Of a stretch of DNA of 64,000 nt, positions 1 through 11,820 are shown piece by piece. Below the pieces are notes generated by a model that did no database searches, was not told the origin of the DNA, and saw only the letters and a list, made by a program, of their open reading frames with translations. The translations under genes were made by a program, and so were the position numbers. Location: assembly GCF_921293095.1 (NCBI RefSeq), contig NC_060254.1, positions 113,360,917 to 113,424,916 on the forward strand, in the 5' to 3' direction. The stretch's first letter is position 1. Every line of letters starts with the position of its first letter. This stretch comes from Ischnura elegans. Taxonomy: Eukaryota > Arthropoda > Insecta > Odonata > Coenagrionidae.

Positions 1-1185
1 CCCCCCAAGAGCTTAGAGAATTTTTTTATGAAAGATTTTGTTATTAATATTAGGGGGACGGATGACTAACAATCAAAACATATTTAACTATTCACACAGC
101 CGCAAAACCCACTATTTTGAACAATTTATCTCAAAAAATGTCTGAGGGAAGTGCCCCCACACTTCCCGCTTACCTTAGCGAGTTTTCTTTAACCTACAGA
201 CCCGTGGTATTAGCTGCGCCCAAAACCCCCTATCCTAGCTACGCACTTGAAGCGAAGGATGAAATACAGAGGATGGTTTATCGACTCGTGAACATAGCAC
301 GCTAAATTGACCATGAGAAAATAATGGGTTTTCATTAGTACATGAGCACAAACAACACAAAAACTGAAAGAATGACCATGCGATTTTTTAATCGTTATCA
401 CGAATGCAACACGAATTGGAAATTTAATACGTTTAAGCTCAAAAGGGCATATGAGTTGAGATCATGGAATCTACGGAATAAGGACTTCCTCACCTTTGAA
501 TTTTCCTTTGAGTAAAGTTGCGTGAATCACATTCATTAGCAATTATTTTAATCACCAAACACGTTCCGTTGGATAGTTATGGTTGGTTTAGGCTTCGAAA
601 GATCATGAGCACAGAAACTACATTTTTCTGTAAATCGTGCCTTGGTAAGCCAGGTACGTCCAAGGACTTAAAATACTCAGATAGATAGTTGGTGATTTCG
701 TCTTCGTTTGTTACACATTTAAAAGATTCGAATCCATGCAGAGTACGAACTATTTGAATTTACCTCGTTTTAGTCATCCACATCTTCGTTCTTGCTCGCT
801 AAATCAACCATCTTTGATTCTTTTGGTGATCAATCATATTCTGGAACTCTTTGTTGATGAGCAAACTACTCGATTCCTCGACAGGAACACGGACATTACC
901 GTTTGTCAACAATTGCTTGGAGATTTGTTTACAAACACGGTAGTGAAGTGTCAACTCGAGCTGGGCCACGGCTGGGCTTACAATCAGCTCGAATTAAATT
1001 TTCAAAATGTAATTTCAATTTAATTAATATTTTGAATATATTTAGTAATTAAAATGTTATATTGTTACTAAATTCAGTTATTAAAGTGGTAAAAACAAAA
1101 CTAATTATTTAATTTGTAGTTTTGACCAACTTATCAATTGTTGTGTTACTATAACTCCTAAATGCATGTCCATAGGAAAGAGATG
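1..1185. other. No recognisable gene
   Basis: Short open frames exist on both strands but none shows a domain, codon periodicity or splice borders that I can support. The stretch is AT-rich, low in motif content, and not visibly repeated elsewhere in the window. Confidence 0.5.
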
Positions 1186-1189
1186 AATT

Positions 1190-1360
1190 TTTTGTGTGAA
1201 ATTATCCTTTTTTTTAATGGCCTATATGTTAACCCCGCCTGTGACGAATCCAAAGAACCAAATCTCATTGAAATCGGTGCAGCCGTTCTCGAGTTATAAG
1301 TGTTCTAACTAACACGATTTTCGACTTTCTTTTATACATATAAGATTATTCGAAATCCAT
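1190..1360 (+). repeat. Possible RTE-type LINE 3' end, 5'-truncated
   Basis: The segment contains AAATCGGTGCAGCCGTTCTC followed by a TATA-rich tail (near 1335-1350). From memory of the family, the phrase 'ATCGGT.CAGCCGTTCTCGAGTT' ending in TATA repeats is typical of RTE/BovB-like LINE 3' untranslated ends, which usually survive as short 5'-truncated copies. No reverse-transcriptase coding is visible upstream. A consensus search would be needed to fix the family. Confidence 0.4.
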
Positions 1361-1844
1361 TGCTGTGCAATGGCCAAAAGGATTACTCGTCATTGGGTCC
1401 AGATAGCCGGCCTACCTAAGTAATTTATCTCGTCTCCTTAACAGAATCATAATACATAGTTAATTTAGATCATTAATTAAGCGTGGGGCTATTGGAAATG
1501 AGTTTTTATAAACAATACTGTTTGAGATGTAATTTTTGCCGTCATAGGTTATCGGGCGATTGACTTCCAGGTAGAGGGTCTACGCCTTCAAGGTCATCGG
1601 TATTCACGGGCGAGAAATGGAGCGGTGGCCGAGTTGCGCATGAAGAGCACCAACATATAAGAGGGTCCCCTATAGAGTCTCAAACACAATAGCTTCGTTC
1701 CCTCCCCGCAGTCGTAGGCCCTCTGCGTCTCAAGAACACAGTTCAGCAGTAGAAGGTGATTTCGATAGAGCCATGCAGAGTAAAAACCAGGAGAAAATGG
1801 CAAAAAATAGGAATGCGGGTAGAAAAATCAAGAATTTATCAAGA

Positions 1845-2670
1845 AAAAGCATAAACCTAGAAGAGAAATTGGTATAGGTCCATTGCTTTGAAAATGGAGA
1901 ACGTCAAAGCGATATTGCGCGGAAGTTTAAACGCACGAAGCCTTATTCTGAATAAAGACGAAGTTAAAACATCAGTGACCTCAGCCGCACCAACTTCAAC
2001 CAAGCGGTCTACACATACGGAAAGTTCTTAGTGAATCAGTACAAAAAGACGAGAGTGGTAATCGCTCCAAGACATTTAGTGAAAGCTCCGGTTGGTTCCA
2101 GAATTTAAACGGCAAGCAGGTATTTTCAGTGCGGCGATATCAGGTGAATCTGCAAGTGTTGATAGCTACAACATTTTCTGTCACTACTGTCATTTTCGCA
2201 GTCACTACAACATTTTCTGATGAACTCCAAGCTGTGATTGAAAGTGGCTCCTTTCCCCCTCAACTAGTTTTTAGTGTTGACGAGACGATATTCTATTGGA
2301 AAAGAATGCTTTCTCGTTCATTCATTTTCAGGGAAGGAAAACCTGGGAAGGCTTCGAGACATTTAAAGACTGTTTCACGTAGTCGCTAACTCGGAGTCTT
2401 CAAATTAAACTTTCAACTTAATTAACTGACTCGGAGGACTTCAAATTAAAATGATTTATCATTCAAAAACTCCGCTAGCTATGAAATGGCATTCAAGGTA
2501 GCGTTTGCCTGTCACTTCGATGAGCGACAAAAGGGCCTGGGTGACACAATAGTTGTTTTTAGACTGGTTTGAAAAATTGTCCACTGCCGGCAATGCATTA
2601 CGAACCCCTGAGATAGCAGATGTTAGCCCACCCGCACGACAGGAGGGAATTTCAAAAGCCCGTAGGAATT
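1845..2670 (+). pseudogene. Decayed Tigger/pogo transposase
   Basis: Broken remains of a Tigger-type (Tc1/mariner superfamily) cut-and-paste transposase. At 1855-1945 the translated text NLEEKLV(stop)VHCFENGERQ and SDIARKFKR matches the CENP-B/pogo helix-turn-helix. At 2269-2380 VFSVDETIFYWKRM is the start of the DDE domain; its Asp in 'VDET' is the first catalytic residue. At 2520-2590 DKRAWVTQ(stop)LFLDWFEK matches the DDE core downstream. Several stops and frame changes separate these blocks, so the copy is dead. No terminal inverted repeats could be assigned. The family match is strong; exact ends are not known. Confidence 0.75.
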
Positions 2671-3049
2671 TTTTTTAACGTGAATAAAAGTCTTCAAATG
2701 CGTGCATACTATCTTTAAAGATGTTTTAAACTATAAAAAATTATATAAATAATGTTTTCTAAGGCTATATATGGAAATATACATGTTTTAGAGGAAATTC
2801 AATGCCCAAGACCTATGCTACCAGGAACGCATCCCTATCTTCCCAATGTTAAAACGCTCTCGTATAACGCAAATTCGTATAGCACAAAGACCCCAAGGAA
2901 CGCATCCCTTGCGCTATACGAGACATGGGTGTAGTACTTTTTCACACAATGTATTTAAGACAACAGGTTTCATCGCCGAGGCGACATCTTCAGGTACAGA
3001 AATCGTTATTTTTTTGTTGTTATTTTCTGGTTTATTTGGTTGCCATTAC

Positions 3050-3960
3050 GTGTTCGTAGGGGAGGGTTGCGTTGGGGTTGGAGCATTACTCAACTTCAGG
3101 GGAATTTCCAAGAGGGGGGAATGGTTGACAAAAATATTTTCATTTGCTAAAACTCCATTCCTGATGTGCTTCCTAATCTCCAACTCCTCCAAGCAGTCCA
3201 TCCTTCTTCCCTTTTTCTCAAGGTGGAGAATTCCTGGAACAAAATCGCTCCTGTGGTCACTCTCTCATAGGCAATTCGCGAAATGCGATTTGTCTATTTC
3301 CCCGTTTCTTAAATGCCTTCTGTGTTCCTCTGTTCTCACTCAAAACAAACGTCCAGTCTGGCATATGTAACAGGTCTCACAATCACTGCACAAGAGTCTG
3401 TAAATGCCACTTCTATCATTTAAGTCAATTTTATCTTTCGTAATGCATAATAACGCCCTTAAATTAGATGTGTTATAATATGCAATTTTAAATTCTTTTC
3501 TGGGAAAGAGGTTTGCGGTTGCCTGTGAAATATGTCCGTAGTAACTGAGTTTTTTTCACCAGCGTTTCTTAGGCTCATTAAGATTGGATGATTGGTACAT
3601 AAGTTTCTGTGCCCAGAAGGAGCATTTCTTCCTAAACAATTTATCAATGACACTTTCTTCGTATCCGTTTTTTACTGCAATGCGTTTGATGGTTTTTTAT
3701 TTCAATGGCGAGGTTCTCGGCAGACGGGGATGTTGAGTGCTCTGTTGAACATGGAATGAAAGGTGGCTAACTTATGAGAGGGGTGATGGCGGGAGTCGGA
3801 GGGGATGACATGGTCAGTGGTAGTCTCTTTCCTGTAGATATTGTAGTCATAGCCTTTCTCTGTGGTTGAAATAGTGTTGTAGAGAAAGTTGATGCTCTGG
3901 TCGGATTCTTTTTCATGTGAGAACTTTATGTTTTTGGTTTGTGTATTCAGTTTATTCAAA
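3050..3960 (-). pseudogene. Decayed Penelope-like element (RT tail and GIY-YIG)
   Basis: Read on the minus strand, 3959-3702 carries the end of a Penelope reverse transcriptase: FSHEKESDQSINFL and YNIYRKETTTDHVIPSDSRH are typical of the region just after the catalytic domain. Further on, near 3400-3300, SGIYRLLCSDCETCYICQTG is the GIY-YIG endonuclease signature followed by RTEEHRRHLRNG. Close to 3200-3100, LEKGRRMDCLEELEIRKHIR matches the conserved C-terminal tail. Stops and frameshifts interrupt it. It is a different subfamily from the intact Penelope ORF at 49.25-51.41 kb, whose tail is unlike this one. Confidence 0.75.
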
Positions 3961-4201
3961 ATAGTATCTAGCTATAAGAGTTAAGTTATCACGTAAAGTT
4001 ATCCCGTAAAGTTATCACCGTGGCTAGTCCCGGTATACTTAAATTCGTCAAAGAGAGAACACCTCTATGTGTTCAAAGTTCGGGCTTTACTCTCCGGCTG
4101 TGGCGCCATGCGCACGATTTGGACTGCTCGTCGCATAATATGCTCGGCAGTCCATACCACCATGTCCGGTATAGTCCACAAATTTCCACGGGGAAGAATG
4201 A

Positions 4202-4276
4202 CGCCTCGGTAGCTTAACTGGCTAAAGCACACGGCCGGAAATCGAGGGATCCGGGTTCGAATCCCGGTCATGGCGA
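4202..4276 (+). tRNA. tRNA-like sequence, copy 1
   Basis: It has an A box (TAGCTTAACTGG), a B box (GGTTCGAATCC) in a perfect 5-bp T stem, a D stem GCTT/AAGC and an acceptor CGCCTCG pairing with CATGGCG apart from one or two bases. The 7-nt anticodon loop reads CCGGAAA, putting C rather than T at position 33, which argues against a working tRNA. T7 follows within 10 nt, a plausible Pol III terminator. Probably a tRNA-derived SINE head or pseudogene. Confidence 0.45.
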
Positions 4277-4526
4277 ATGATTTTTTTCCCTGTGGATTTT
4301 TCGCACAATTGTGCATTGCGGGTGACTCCCGTAAAGTTATCACCGTGGCTAGTCCCGGTATGCTTAAATTCGTCAAAGAGAGAACACTTCTATGTGTTCA
4401 AAGTTCGGGCTTTACTCTCCGGCTGTGGCGCCATGCGCACGATTTGGACTGCTCATCGCATAATATGCTCGGCAGTCCATACCACCATGTCCGGTATAGT
4501 CCACAAATTTCCACGGGGAAGAATGA

Positions 4527-4601
4527 CGCCTCGGTAGCTTAACTGGCGAAAGCACTCGGCCGGAAATCGAGGGATCCGTGTTCGAATCCCGGTCAAGGCG
4601 A
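4527..4601 (+). tRNA. tRNA-like sequence, copy 2
   Basis: Same fold as copy 1, but the T stem is damaged (CCGTG in place of CCGGG) and the D loop carries GGCGAAAG. The acceptor end is CAAGGCG. A T6 run follows. It lies in the second tandem unit. Confidence 0.4.
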
Positions 4602-4848
4602 ATGATTTTTTCCCTGTGGATTTTTCGCACAATTGTGCATTGCGGGTGACTCCCGTAAAGTTATCACCGTGGCTAGTCCCGGTATACTTTAATTCGTCAA
4701 AGAGAACACCTCTATGTGTTCAAAGTTCGGGCTTTACTCTCCGGCTTTGGCGCCATGCGCACGATTTGGACTGCTCGTCGCATAATATGCTCGGCAGTCC
4801 ATACCACCATGTCCGGTATAGTCCACAAATTTCCACGGGGAAGAATGA

Positions 4849-4923
4849 CGCCTCGGTAGCTTAACTGGCTAAAGCACTCGGCCGGAAATCGAGGGATCCG
4901 GGTTCGAATCCCGGTCAAGGCGA
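4849..4923 (+). tRNA. tRNA-like sequence, copy 3
   Basis: Best preserved of the three: T stem CCGGG/CCCGG, D stem GCTT/AAGC and anticodon stem CTCGG/TCGAG are all paired. The anticodon loop again has C at position 33. T6 follows. Confidence 0.45.
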
Positions 4924-4955
4924 ATGATTTTTTCCCTGTGGATTTTTCGCACAAG

Positions 4956-6133
4956 TATCTCCTAACGTTAAAAATGATAATGATTCTTTTAAGAAAATAA
5001 GACTTAGTTAAATTAATAACCCTGAAGTATGTATATGATTTATTTAGTGCACTTTAATACTCTCTCGTTTATTCATGAGATTTAGCTGAGCAGACTTTTC
5101 AATGAATTTGTAAGTCTCATTCTCCTGTAAGTAGAATTGATTACCAGTGAATGTGCGTGCTGAAAATACATTATCAGCGTTTAAGAGAGCTATTTATAAT
5201 TATTTACTGTTGCCATTCCTGAATGAAACATATCAAATCTAATTCCTTTATTCAACTTTAAACTTAATTATGAACTCAGTTTAAAGTTGAATGATACTTC
5301 TTGCTTTTTATTACTATTTTTTAATATAATGTACTTAAAAGTCTTTAAAAATCTTCGCAAGTCTAAAAGGGTATTAGTCAGTTGATCTTGAATAAAAAGT
5401 ACCTTTGATGATAGGTTATTTGTTGGAAAAGGTATCGTCATTCGCACTCGAATTAGATGAAGTCAATCTGGGAAGGTGACTCATCCAAATTGGAGGACAA
5501 TGATAAATACAGTGGTGTTCATAATTGTTGAGTCTAGTTTTTTTGGATTAGCGATTTCTAAACCCGAGGAAGAACATGATGTGAAAGTGAAATTTATGCA
5601 CCCTTATGGCCCTGCCAGATCATTTCACTGACCTTCACAGGAGAGAGAAGATGACTGTTACGTACCCATAAGCAACATCATTTGTTCGGTCAGCCCTCCC
5701 ATCACCAAAGGTTCTGGAAGTATGTACTTCTTCAGTGAAAGTGAGGCTGACTTTGTACAACAGCAGTTCAGTCCGACTCATTTCACCTCTCTTTGAAAGT
5801 AAGTTTTATGATTGAAGTGTATTATTTAAATAGGTAATTTTATTTAAATTACTATTTCCATTTATCCTCTAATGCACAGTAAGAGGCTTATGTATGTTGA
5901 TACCATTTTTTCCATACACTAAACACTTGAAAAATGGGTAAATTCCTGGAAAAGAGCATCATTTCACATTTCTGAGCCATTTGGACTCTTTTCCCCTCAG
6001 CTGCCACAAGCCAGGTATTGTTCTTAAAAAAATTGTATGAACAAGAGCCACATTCACTAGACTACATGTTTGGTCTTAGATTTACTGACCATTATTTCAA
6101 ATATATCCTCATGAAGGTATGGATACACATATA
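4956..6133. other. No recognisable gene; one inverted repeat
   Basis: AT-rich unassigned sequence. A perfect 15-bp inverted repeat, ATTCAACTTTAAACT and its complement, lies at 5250-5292 with a 13-nt loop. CAGTGGTGTTCATAATTG near 5508 resembles a Tc1-type end, but no partner end was found. Confidence 0.5.
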
Positions 6134-7425
6134 CAGTGGAACCTGTTTAGTACGTTTCTGAAGGGACCACAAGAAATGAACGTACTAACCAGGAAAACGT
6201 GCTAACGAGGAAAGTAAAAAATAGCTGTCGGGGTTATTGCAATCTGTGGAAAAGTCGTCATAATTACAATTACTATCGGTAGTTCTCGTAGGATCGCCTT
6301 CCTGAACTCTTTTCACCATTAAAATAAAGAAAATGGGCACTACATTGAAAAACAATACCATGTGAATAAAAAATCACAATGTTTCATAGATATCCCGAAG
6401 ACAATTACATGAAAACGGCATCTTTCTCCCGTGATTTATCCTATATGTATTTATAGAAAGAGGACAAGTACAGATAAGTCATTTCTTTTTTGTCACAGCA
6501 TACTCGGAGAATATAAAAACAACCCTGAGTATGTGAACGGGTTGTTTTTAAACATCATAAAAGTTGGACAAAATTATATATTCGCGCTTTTGGAATAAAG
6601 CCATATCGATTGTTATAGCGATCGATATATCGAATAATAACACGGAAGATTATTAGATTACGAGGTAATTACAAGATTTTATATTATACAGTTGAAATGT
6701 ACTTTTAAAATTTGTTTGATGTCGTCTGCTTTCGTGCCGAGATCAAGTATTTTTAAGCTAAGCTTCGCGTGGAGATCCAGAGCATCGTCTGCTCCCACAG
6801 CAGTAGTCAAATACGCACGTACCACGTAGCATTGACGTCGTGCAGTACTGCTTTAGATAAAGAGGGAATTGGATAAGACTCATTTCTTCATCATGATAAC
6901 TCGTGCAATAGCAACAATTGCCCACTCGTTAAATTTGTGCGCAGTGGGCACTCCAGAGGCAACAGAAGGTGAGAAGCTGGGGGTGGGGAATATTGGGGCT
7001 TCTCATTGGCTGCAGTTTTGCATAGTCAGACACATGAACATGCATATGTATGTTCATGGTCAGACATTCCTGATAAATGGCCATATTTTATTATTCATCG
7101 CGTCATAACAATTGAAAAATGCATTTGGATAAAACACGGTCGAAGAAAGATATGTAGAATGAATGCAAGAATTTTAATGGCTAGTAATAATAAATTAAAT
7201 CATGAATTCGGAGCTTTACGACCCTTAAGAATATACTGGAGAACGAATTGCGGGTTGCGTCACGGCTAGCAATTGAGCGTACTAACCAGGAAAGCACAAT
7301 TTTTTCAAACGTACTAACCAAATACTTTTACCTGTATTTTGTTCCGATGGTACCGGGACCGAGAGAAATCATCGTACTAAGGAGGAAAACGTACTAAGGA
7401 GGAACGTACTAACCAAGTTCCACTG
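6134..7425. mobile_element. Tigger-like non-autonomous TIR element
   Basis: Ends CAGTGGAACCTGTTTAGTAC and (inverted) CAGTGGAACTTGGTTAGTAC form terminal inverted repeats flanked by TA on both sides, as expected for the Tc1/mariner-pogo group. Further inside, GTACTAACCAGGAAA motifs recur near both ends. The 1.3-kb body has no transposase motif; its longest open frames (6869-7269) show no domain. It would rely on a transposase made elsewhere. Confidence 0.7.
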
Positions 7426-7427
7426 TA

Positions 7428-9420
7428 CTTATTATCTTACAGTACGTGTCCAAAATCCCTCTCACGGAGGCAGAAAAAAAGTAAAACCTGAAATACTCAT
7501 AGTGGCAGTCAAAACACCACCATTTTTATTTCACAGTATATTGGAGCACATATTAACCTTCAATTTAAAAAAAATTGGATGAGTTAACTACTCTGCCTTT
7601 TGGTGATAATTCAGAAAATATGAAGTAATGTTTTTGAGCTAAAAAAATCGGTTAATTCACAACTGTTGACATCATTTTGGCTAACCTAACAATCGAAGGG
7701 GAATGAAAGACAATGCTATGGAAGCTATGTACTTGGATAGACAAGGGGTCAAAATTTCATTCAAATATATTATGTGGTTTCTGAGTTATGAATTTTTGCC
7801 CTGCACTCTGGAATTTGACTCCCACTAGCGCCACTTCTGAGCAAACATCTCAAACTTCGACTCCTCATATCTTGCAAACTATGAGGGTGAGAGAGGAAAT
7901 ATTTTACATGGGTCATTAGATAGGTGATAGCAGCTAGTGACAAAAATTTCATTAAAATCCGAGTCGGTGGGTGCCATGCCTGGGTGAACTGACATGGAAT
8001 GACCCAGCAGCTAGATACAACAAAATCGCTTAGTTTTGATTACAGCTGTTGCCAATCAGTCAGGAAAGGCAGTGAAAGAAGCACACTTAACAAAACATAA
8101 TCGGATTCAATGAAACTTGAAAAATTATTTCCCATTTATCAATCCTGAAACATCTGGAATCAGACGCTTTCTCGCCAGAAGAATTAGATATTGGATTTGG
8201 CCAATGTCGGAATGATTTTTTTTTGCATTGTAGCTCAATGGAGAACCGAATATTTGACGATACGTCCGCCAATAAGGAGAACCCCCTCTCCTCCTATCCT
8301 TTCTGTTCCTTCCCTTCCTCCACTGCTAGCACTTTGTGCTTTCAAATAACCATACATGTCTATGGATGTCTTTAAACGAATCGAATGGTGCAGTTGACGG
8401 CATGGCGCTGTTGATGGTCACCACGGCACCCATTTCAATCGGGCCCGGAGGTGCATCGTCTATGGCGTGAAATACAGGCAGTGCTACATTGAGGCCGCTT
8501 TTTGACGAAACGACTTTTCGCCGGCCGCCGTTCACGTCACGACGCCGTGAAATTCAGGCCCCTTTCAGACGAGACGACTCTCTGCCACGGTGTTTAAGTC
8601 AACGAAATTGTTACATTAGTCCCACACTCAAAAGTTTACCTGCAATTAGTTATCCAATAACGTTGTCTAATACGTCGCGGTGAGTCACCGGAATTTCTGC
8701 TCGGCATTGATGCGTACCGAGCACGTGAGCTTGTATTTCCACTCTTCTGCGGCCGGGTTAAATTTCTTTCTGCACATTTTTAATTCATAATATCTAATTC
8801 TTCAGGTGAGAAAGTGCCTTATTCTAAACATTTCAGGATTGATACTTGGGAATCGAAGAGAGAGGCTGCGATAAATTTAACGGCAAATTCTGGCGGAGGA
8901 ATCACTATAGTGCGCGATATTACACGGATGCTTTATGCGCAAGACTAAACAAGCCAATTGACCTTGGAATCGTTATGAGATAGAGAAAATGAACGTAGGC
9001 AGCGTTAAACAATTAAGGCTTAGGTTTTAATAGATAATGACTCATTAGGCGTGATTTTTTTGCTAATCCACTTAACATTGCAAAGAATGCAAAATTTCAT
9101 TTTTATTTACCGATTTTGCGTCATTTCGTGTTATTTTGCGATATCGCATCTTGCGAAATTCACGGACCCCTAGTCATATGTTATTCGTCTGGTGAACTCC
9201 CGCCCACACTCTGTTGAAATTGAGTCGCGTTTTTTATCGGCTGTCTCGGATTTATTTTCCTAATATTTCTCCTTTCCATTTTTATAAAAGTAATTATTAC
9301 AGTCTTTTGCAGATTATAAGACTCTTTTCAGTATGGCACGAACCAGAAAATAAGTCCACTTGAAGGGGCAGCACGACACAAGGACCTGAGTTAGTTCCTT
9401 TTAGATCTTATGTGGACGTA
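7428..9420. other. No recognisable gene
   Basis: No domain, splice-bounded exon or paired repeat was found in this ~2-kb stretch. 8380-8690 is unusually GC-rich for the neighbourhood and contains repeated GACG/CGTC words (for example TTTTGACGAAACGAC and TTTCAGACGAGACGAC); this may be a transposon edge, but I could not identify one. Confidence 0.4.
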
Positions 9421-10245
9421 CAGTGAGTCCTCAGTTTACGTCTCCGTGTTTAACGTCATTTCGCGATAACCTCACAAAAATTTTGAGACCGTCATTTGTT
9501 TATCGCACCTTCGCTTCGCGATAACGTCAAGTCTTTTAAATGTCGCGCGAGAAAAAGGCGAAGCGGCAGGCATTGCAGGTTGTTCGTTTCGTGGGCGGTA
9601 ATACAGTCAGTCTATAAAAGTGTAAAGCAGTGTGTATATTGTTAATTGCAATTACAGTTTTGGCAAATTTTAGCATCAGAGACATTTCCACGAAAATGTC
9701 CAAAAGAACAATGTTCACAATAATTTTCGTCCCTGTAACTGCGACAATGTTTCAGCGATGATGATGCCCAGGTGACGCCCGCCCACCTCAATTTGCAATT
9801 AAAACCATCTCTTGGATTTCATAATCCCAGTTTGCCCGCCCCAGGCCAAGGTGCATATAATAGGCATGCCTATAATATGCACCTTGCTCTGGAGCACCGT
9901 CTGTAGCATCTGATAGCGGAAGTAGCATTCATTGGACCGCATCCCATAGCGAAGCCGAAAGCAAATGTGGGAAGATACAAAAATGGAGAAGGATTTACGT
10001 CAATGTTGCTATTGTCGTCGATGAAGACAGGAACTCGTATTTATGCCATAGTTTGGCATTCCCATCTTAAAAAGTGCCCCAGATGTGATACACTAACATT
10101 TTTTTCGGGTAGGAATTGTGAGGTCTAGGAGCCGATATTCACTTTTTACATTGTTATTTATGGGATATTATGCTTCGATTAATGTCGTTTCGTTTATCGT
10201 CTCATTTTTCAGGAACGGTAAGTGACGTTAAACGAGGACTCACTG
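9421..10245. mobile_element. Tigger-like non-autonomous TIR element
   Basis: The left end CAGTGAGTCCTCAGTTTACG and the inverted right end CAGTGAGTCCTCGTTTAACG are near-perfect inverted repeats, preceded on the left by TA (the right flank reads TG). The interior, ~825 bp, has no transposase; a short frame at 9540 starting MSREKKAKRQ is too small to interpret. The CAGTG...TTTACGTC end type resembles pogo/Tigger relatives. Confidence 0.65.
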
Positions 10246-11576
10246 TGTAGGTCAAAGCGATTGTATATAATGTATATACTCGTTCGATATCTCGCTCCCA
10301 ACACCTTTGATATTGAGGTCAAACCTTCTAATATAAGATTCAGGTAATTTTTTTTAGCTCTACACTTACAGCAACTTATTTGTTGCCAGGTTTAAGTACA
10401 CATAGTTGTTAGTATGAATTTTCGGGATTTAAATTATTGTCTATAAATGGGATATTAATTTTTTTGGGGCTAATTACTATCACCAGGTTAACAACCTGTG
10501 CAAAATATTTACTTTTTCTCTCCCTGAATTTGCACGGTGTCTTTGTCCTAGGTTTGTTTATTTTCCTTCAGAAGATTGTAACGCTAAATTTTAGCCGTAA
10601 TTTTCATTTAGGAGTAAGCTCAGTACAGTAAACTATAGTTAATAAGAACAACTTTATTACGAAGTTCTTGCTTTTGCGAAGCGAATTGTAGGTCCCGATG
10701 AAAAGAAAAGTCCAATCCAATCTATAGTAAAAGAAACTTTATTGCAAAATTACAAACCTCAGTCCTGTTACCAGTGGTTACAAAAAGAACTTCACTACGA
10801 AGTTCCACGGGTAAGCAACGGCATTTAGGAAAATATACACGTGACGATACGTTAGAATTATTGTGCTGCGTTTAACCCTTTCGAGACGGCAGAGTTTTCG
10901 TCTTAGCATGACTGCTGTACTGAGCCCCAAGAGACTCTTCTTTCACGTGGTACGGAGCATTTTTGGATGGCATTCGATAAGAAGGGTCTCGCTGAACCTT
11001 TTTCGACCCCTCCATGCAGGGACCTCGTATTATCTCGGACTCCGAGAGTAGTTGTACTCCCTCCTTTCCGGGTTTACGTCCATACCTGCGGCATTGGTTC
11101 GCGGTCAACTTATGTATTGCTCATATGTATTTAGTGCATGGATAATTGTTGCTTGCACGTAAATTGCACTTTGAATTGAATTTCTCATTTTTTTCTGAGC
11201 ATTGTCAAATTTTAAACGTAGTTCTAAGGTCAATATTAACGCATTTAATGCAGCAACAATTTCCATGATGATGTTTATACAGAACTTGAGATAGTAGTTA
11301 ATATTTATCGCAGAATTTCATTTAAAAATAGTAAACGCAGCTCACAAGACAAAGAATTCAATTCTAAGTTTATATTTCTTGAGACGAGAACAAATATTTA
11401 TTTCGAAAACTGACTGTATAAACAAATGCATTACCACGGACCCTTACCGCTAAGAGGGGTAATATAAGACTAGGGGTCAGGGTACCTGATCCCATATTCC
11501 ATGGGTAAAGCCTAAACCCCGCAGTGTTGGGTCCCGAAACAAAGATATTGTACACTCGTGATGGTCATGAAGGGGG
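10246..11576. other. No recognisable gene
   Basis: Unassigned. TTAACCCTTTCGAGACGGC at 10871 resembles a piggyBac-like end (TTAA plus CCC), but no matching end on the other side was found. Frames at 10863-11108 on both strands carry no motif. Confidence 0.4.
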
Positions 11577-11820
11577 TATTATGTCGAAGGAAGCTGTCTA
11601 CTAGGAGAACAATCTTACTCTTTGGCTTTTAGACTTTATTTCACTTTGGGTCTCACAGATATGAGTAACGAAAGACTGCGACCTCTCTCAACTCGTCAAC
11701 CGCCCGAACAGCACCCTGCCCGGACGTAACACTCGGCAGCGCGCAGGCTGCCCACATGACTCACAGCACGCAGGCTGCCAACATAACACTACTCACAGCA
11801 CGCAGGCTGCCAACATAACA
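11577..11820 (-). repeat. 3' LTR of the Gag-protease element
   Basis: Direct copy of 13366-13609 with four substitutions. Its outer edge on the plus strand is TATTATGT and its inner edge ACATAACA, an imperfect TG...CA-type inverted pair. The end nearest the coding region holds three ~27-bp imperfect repeats of CGCAGGCTGCC.ACAT. Confidence 0.85.

Larger units (their letters stand above)
3981..4955 (+). repeat. Tandem array: three ~325-bp units with tRNA-like block
   Basis: Three head-to-tail copies begin with GTAAAGTTATCACCGTGG at 4006, 4331 and 4655 (periods 325 and 324 bp). Copies differ at only a few positions; the third ends at CGCACAA (4955), lacking the last ~25 bp of the others. Upstream, 3981-4020 holds a 13-bp mini-repeat of GTAAAGTTATC. 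Each unit contains a 75-nt tRNA-like block with A and B boxes followed by a T-run. The array could be a tRNA-derived SINE expanded in tandem or a small satellite. ORFs across it are chance frames repeated with the unit. Confidence 0.85.

Noticed and set aside
2846..3370. 174-codon plus-strand frame
   Set aside because: It is antisense to the decayed Penelope GIY-YIG region, where the minus strand shows clear family motifs; the plus-strand translation has none.
4270..4864. Three similar plus-strand frames of 65-90 codons
   Set aside because: They repeat because the 325-bp unit repeats. They run across the tRNA-like block and show no protein motif.
8380..8690. GC-rich coding exon or Harbinger end
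   Set aside because: No splice borders, no domain, and no paired terminal repeat; GACG/CGTC words alone are not enough.
10871..11110. piggyBac MITE starting TTAACCCTTT
   Set aside because: No AAAGGGTTAA partner end was found downstream.
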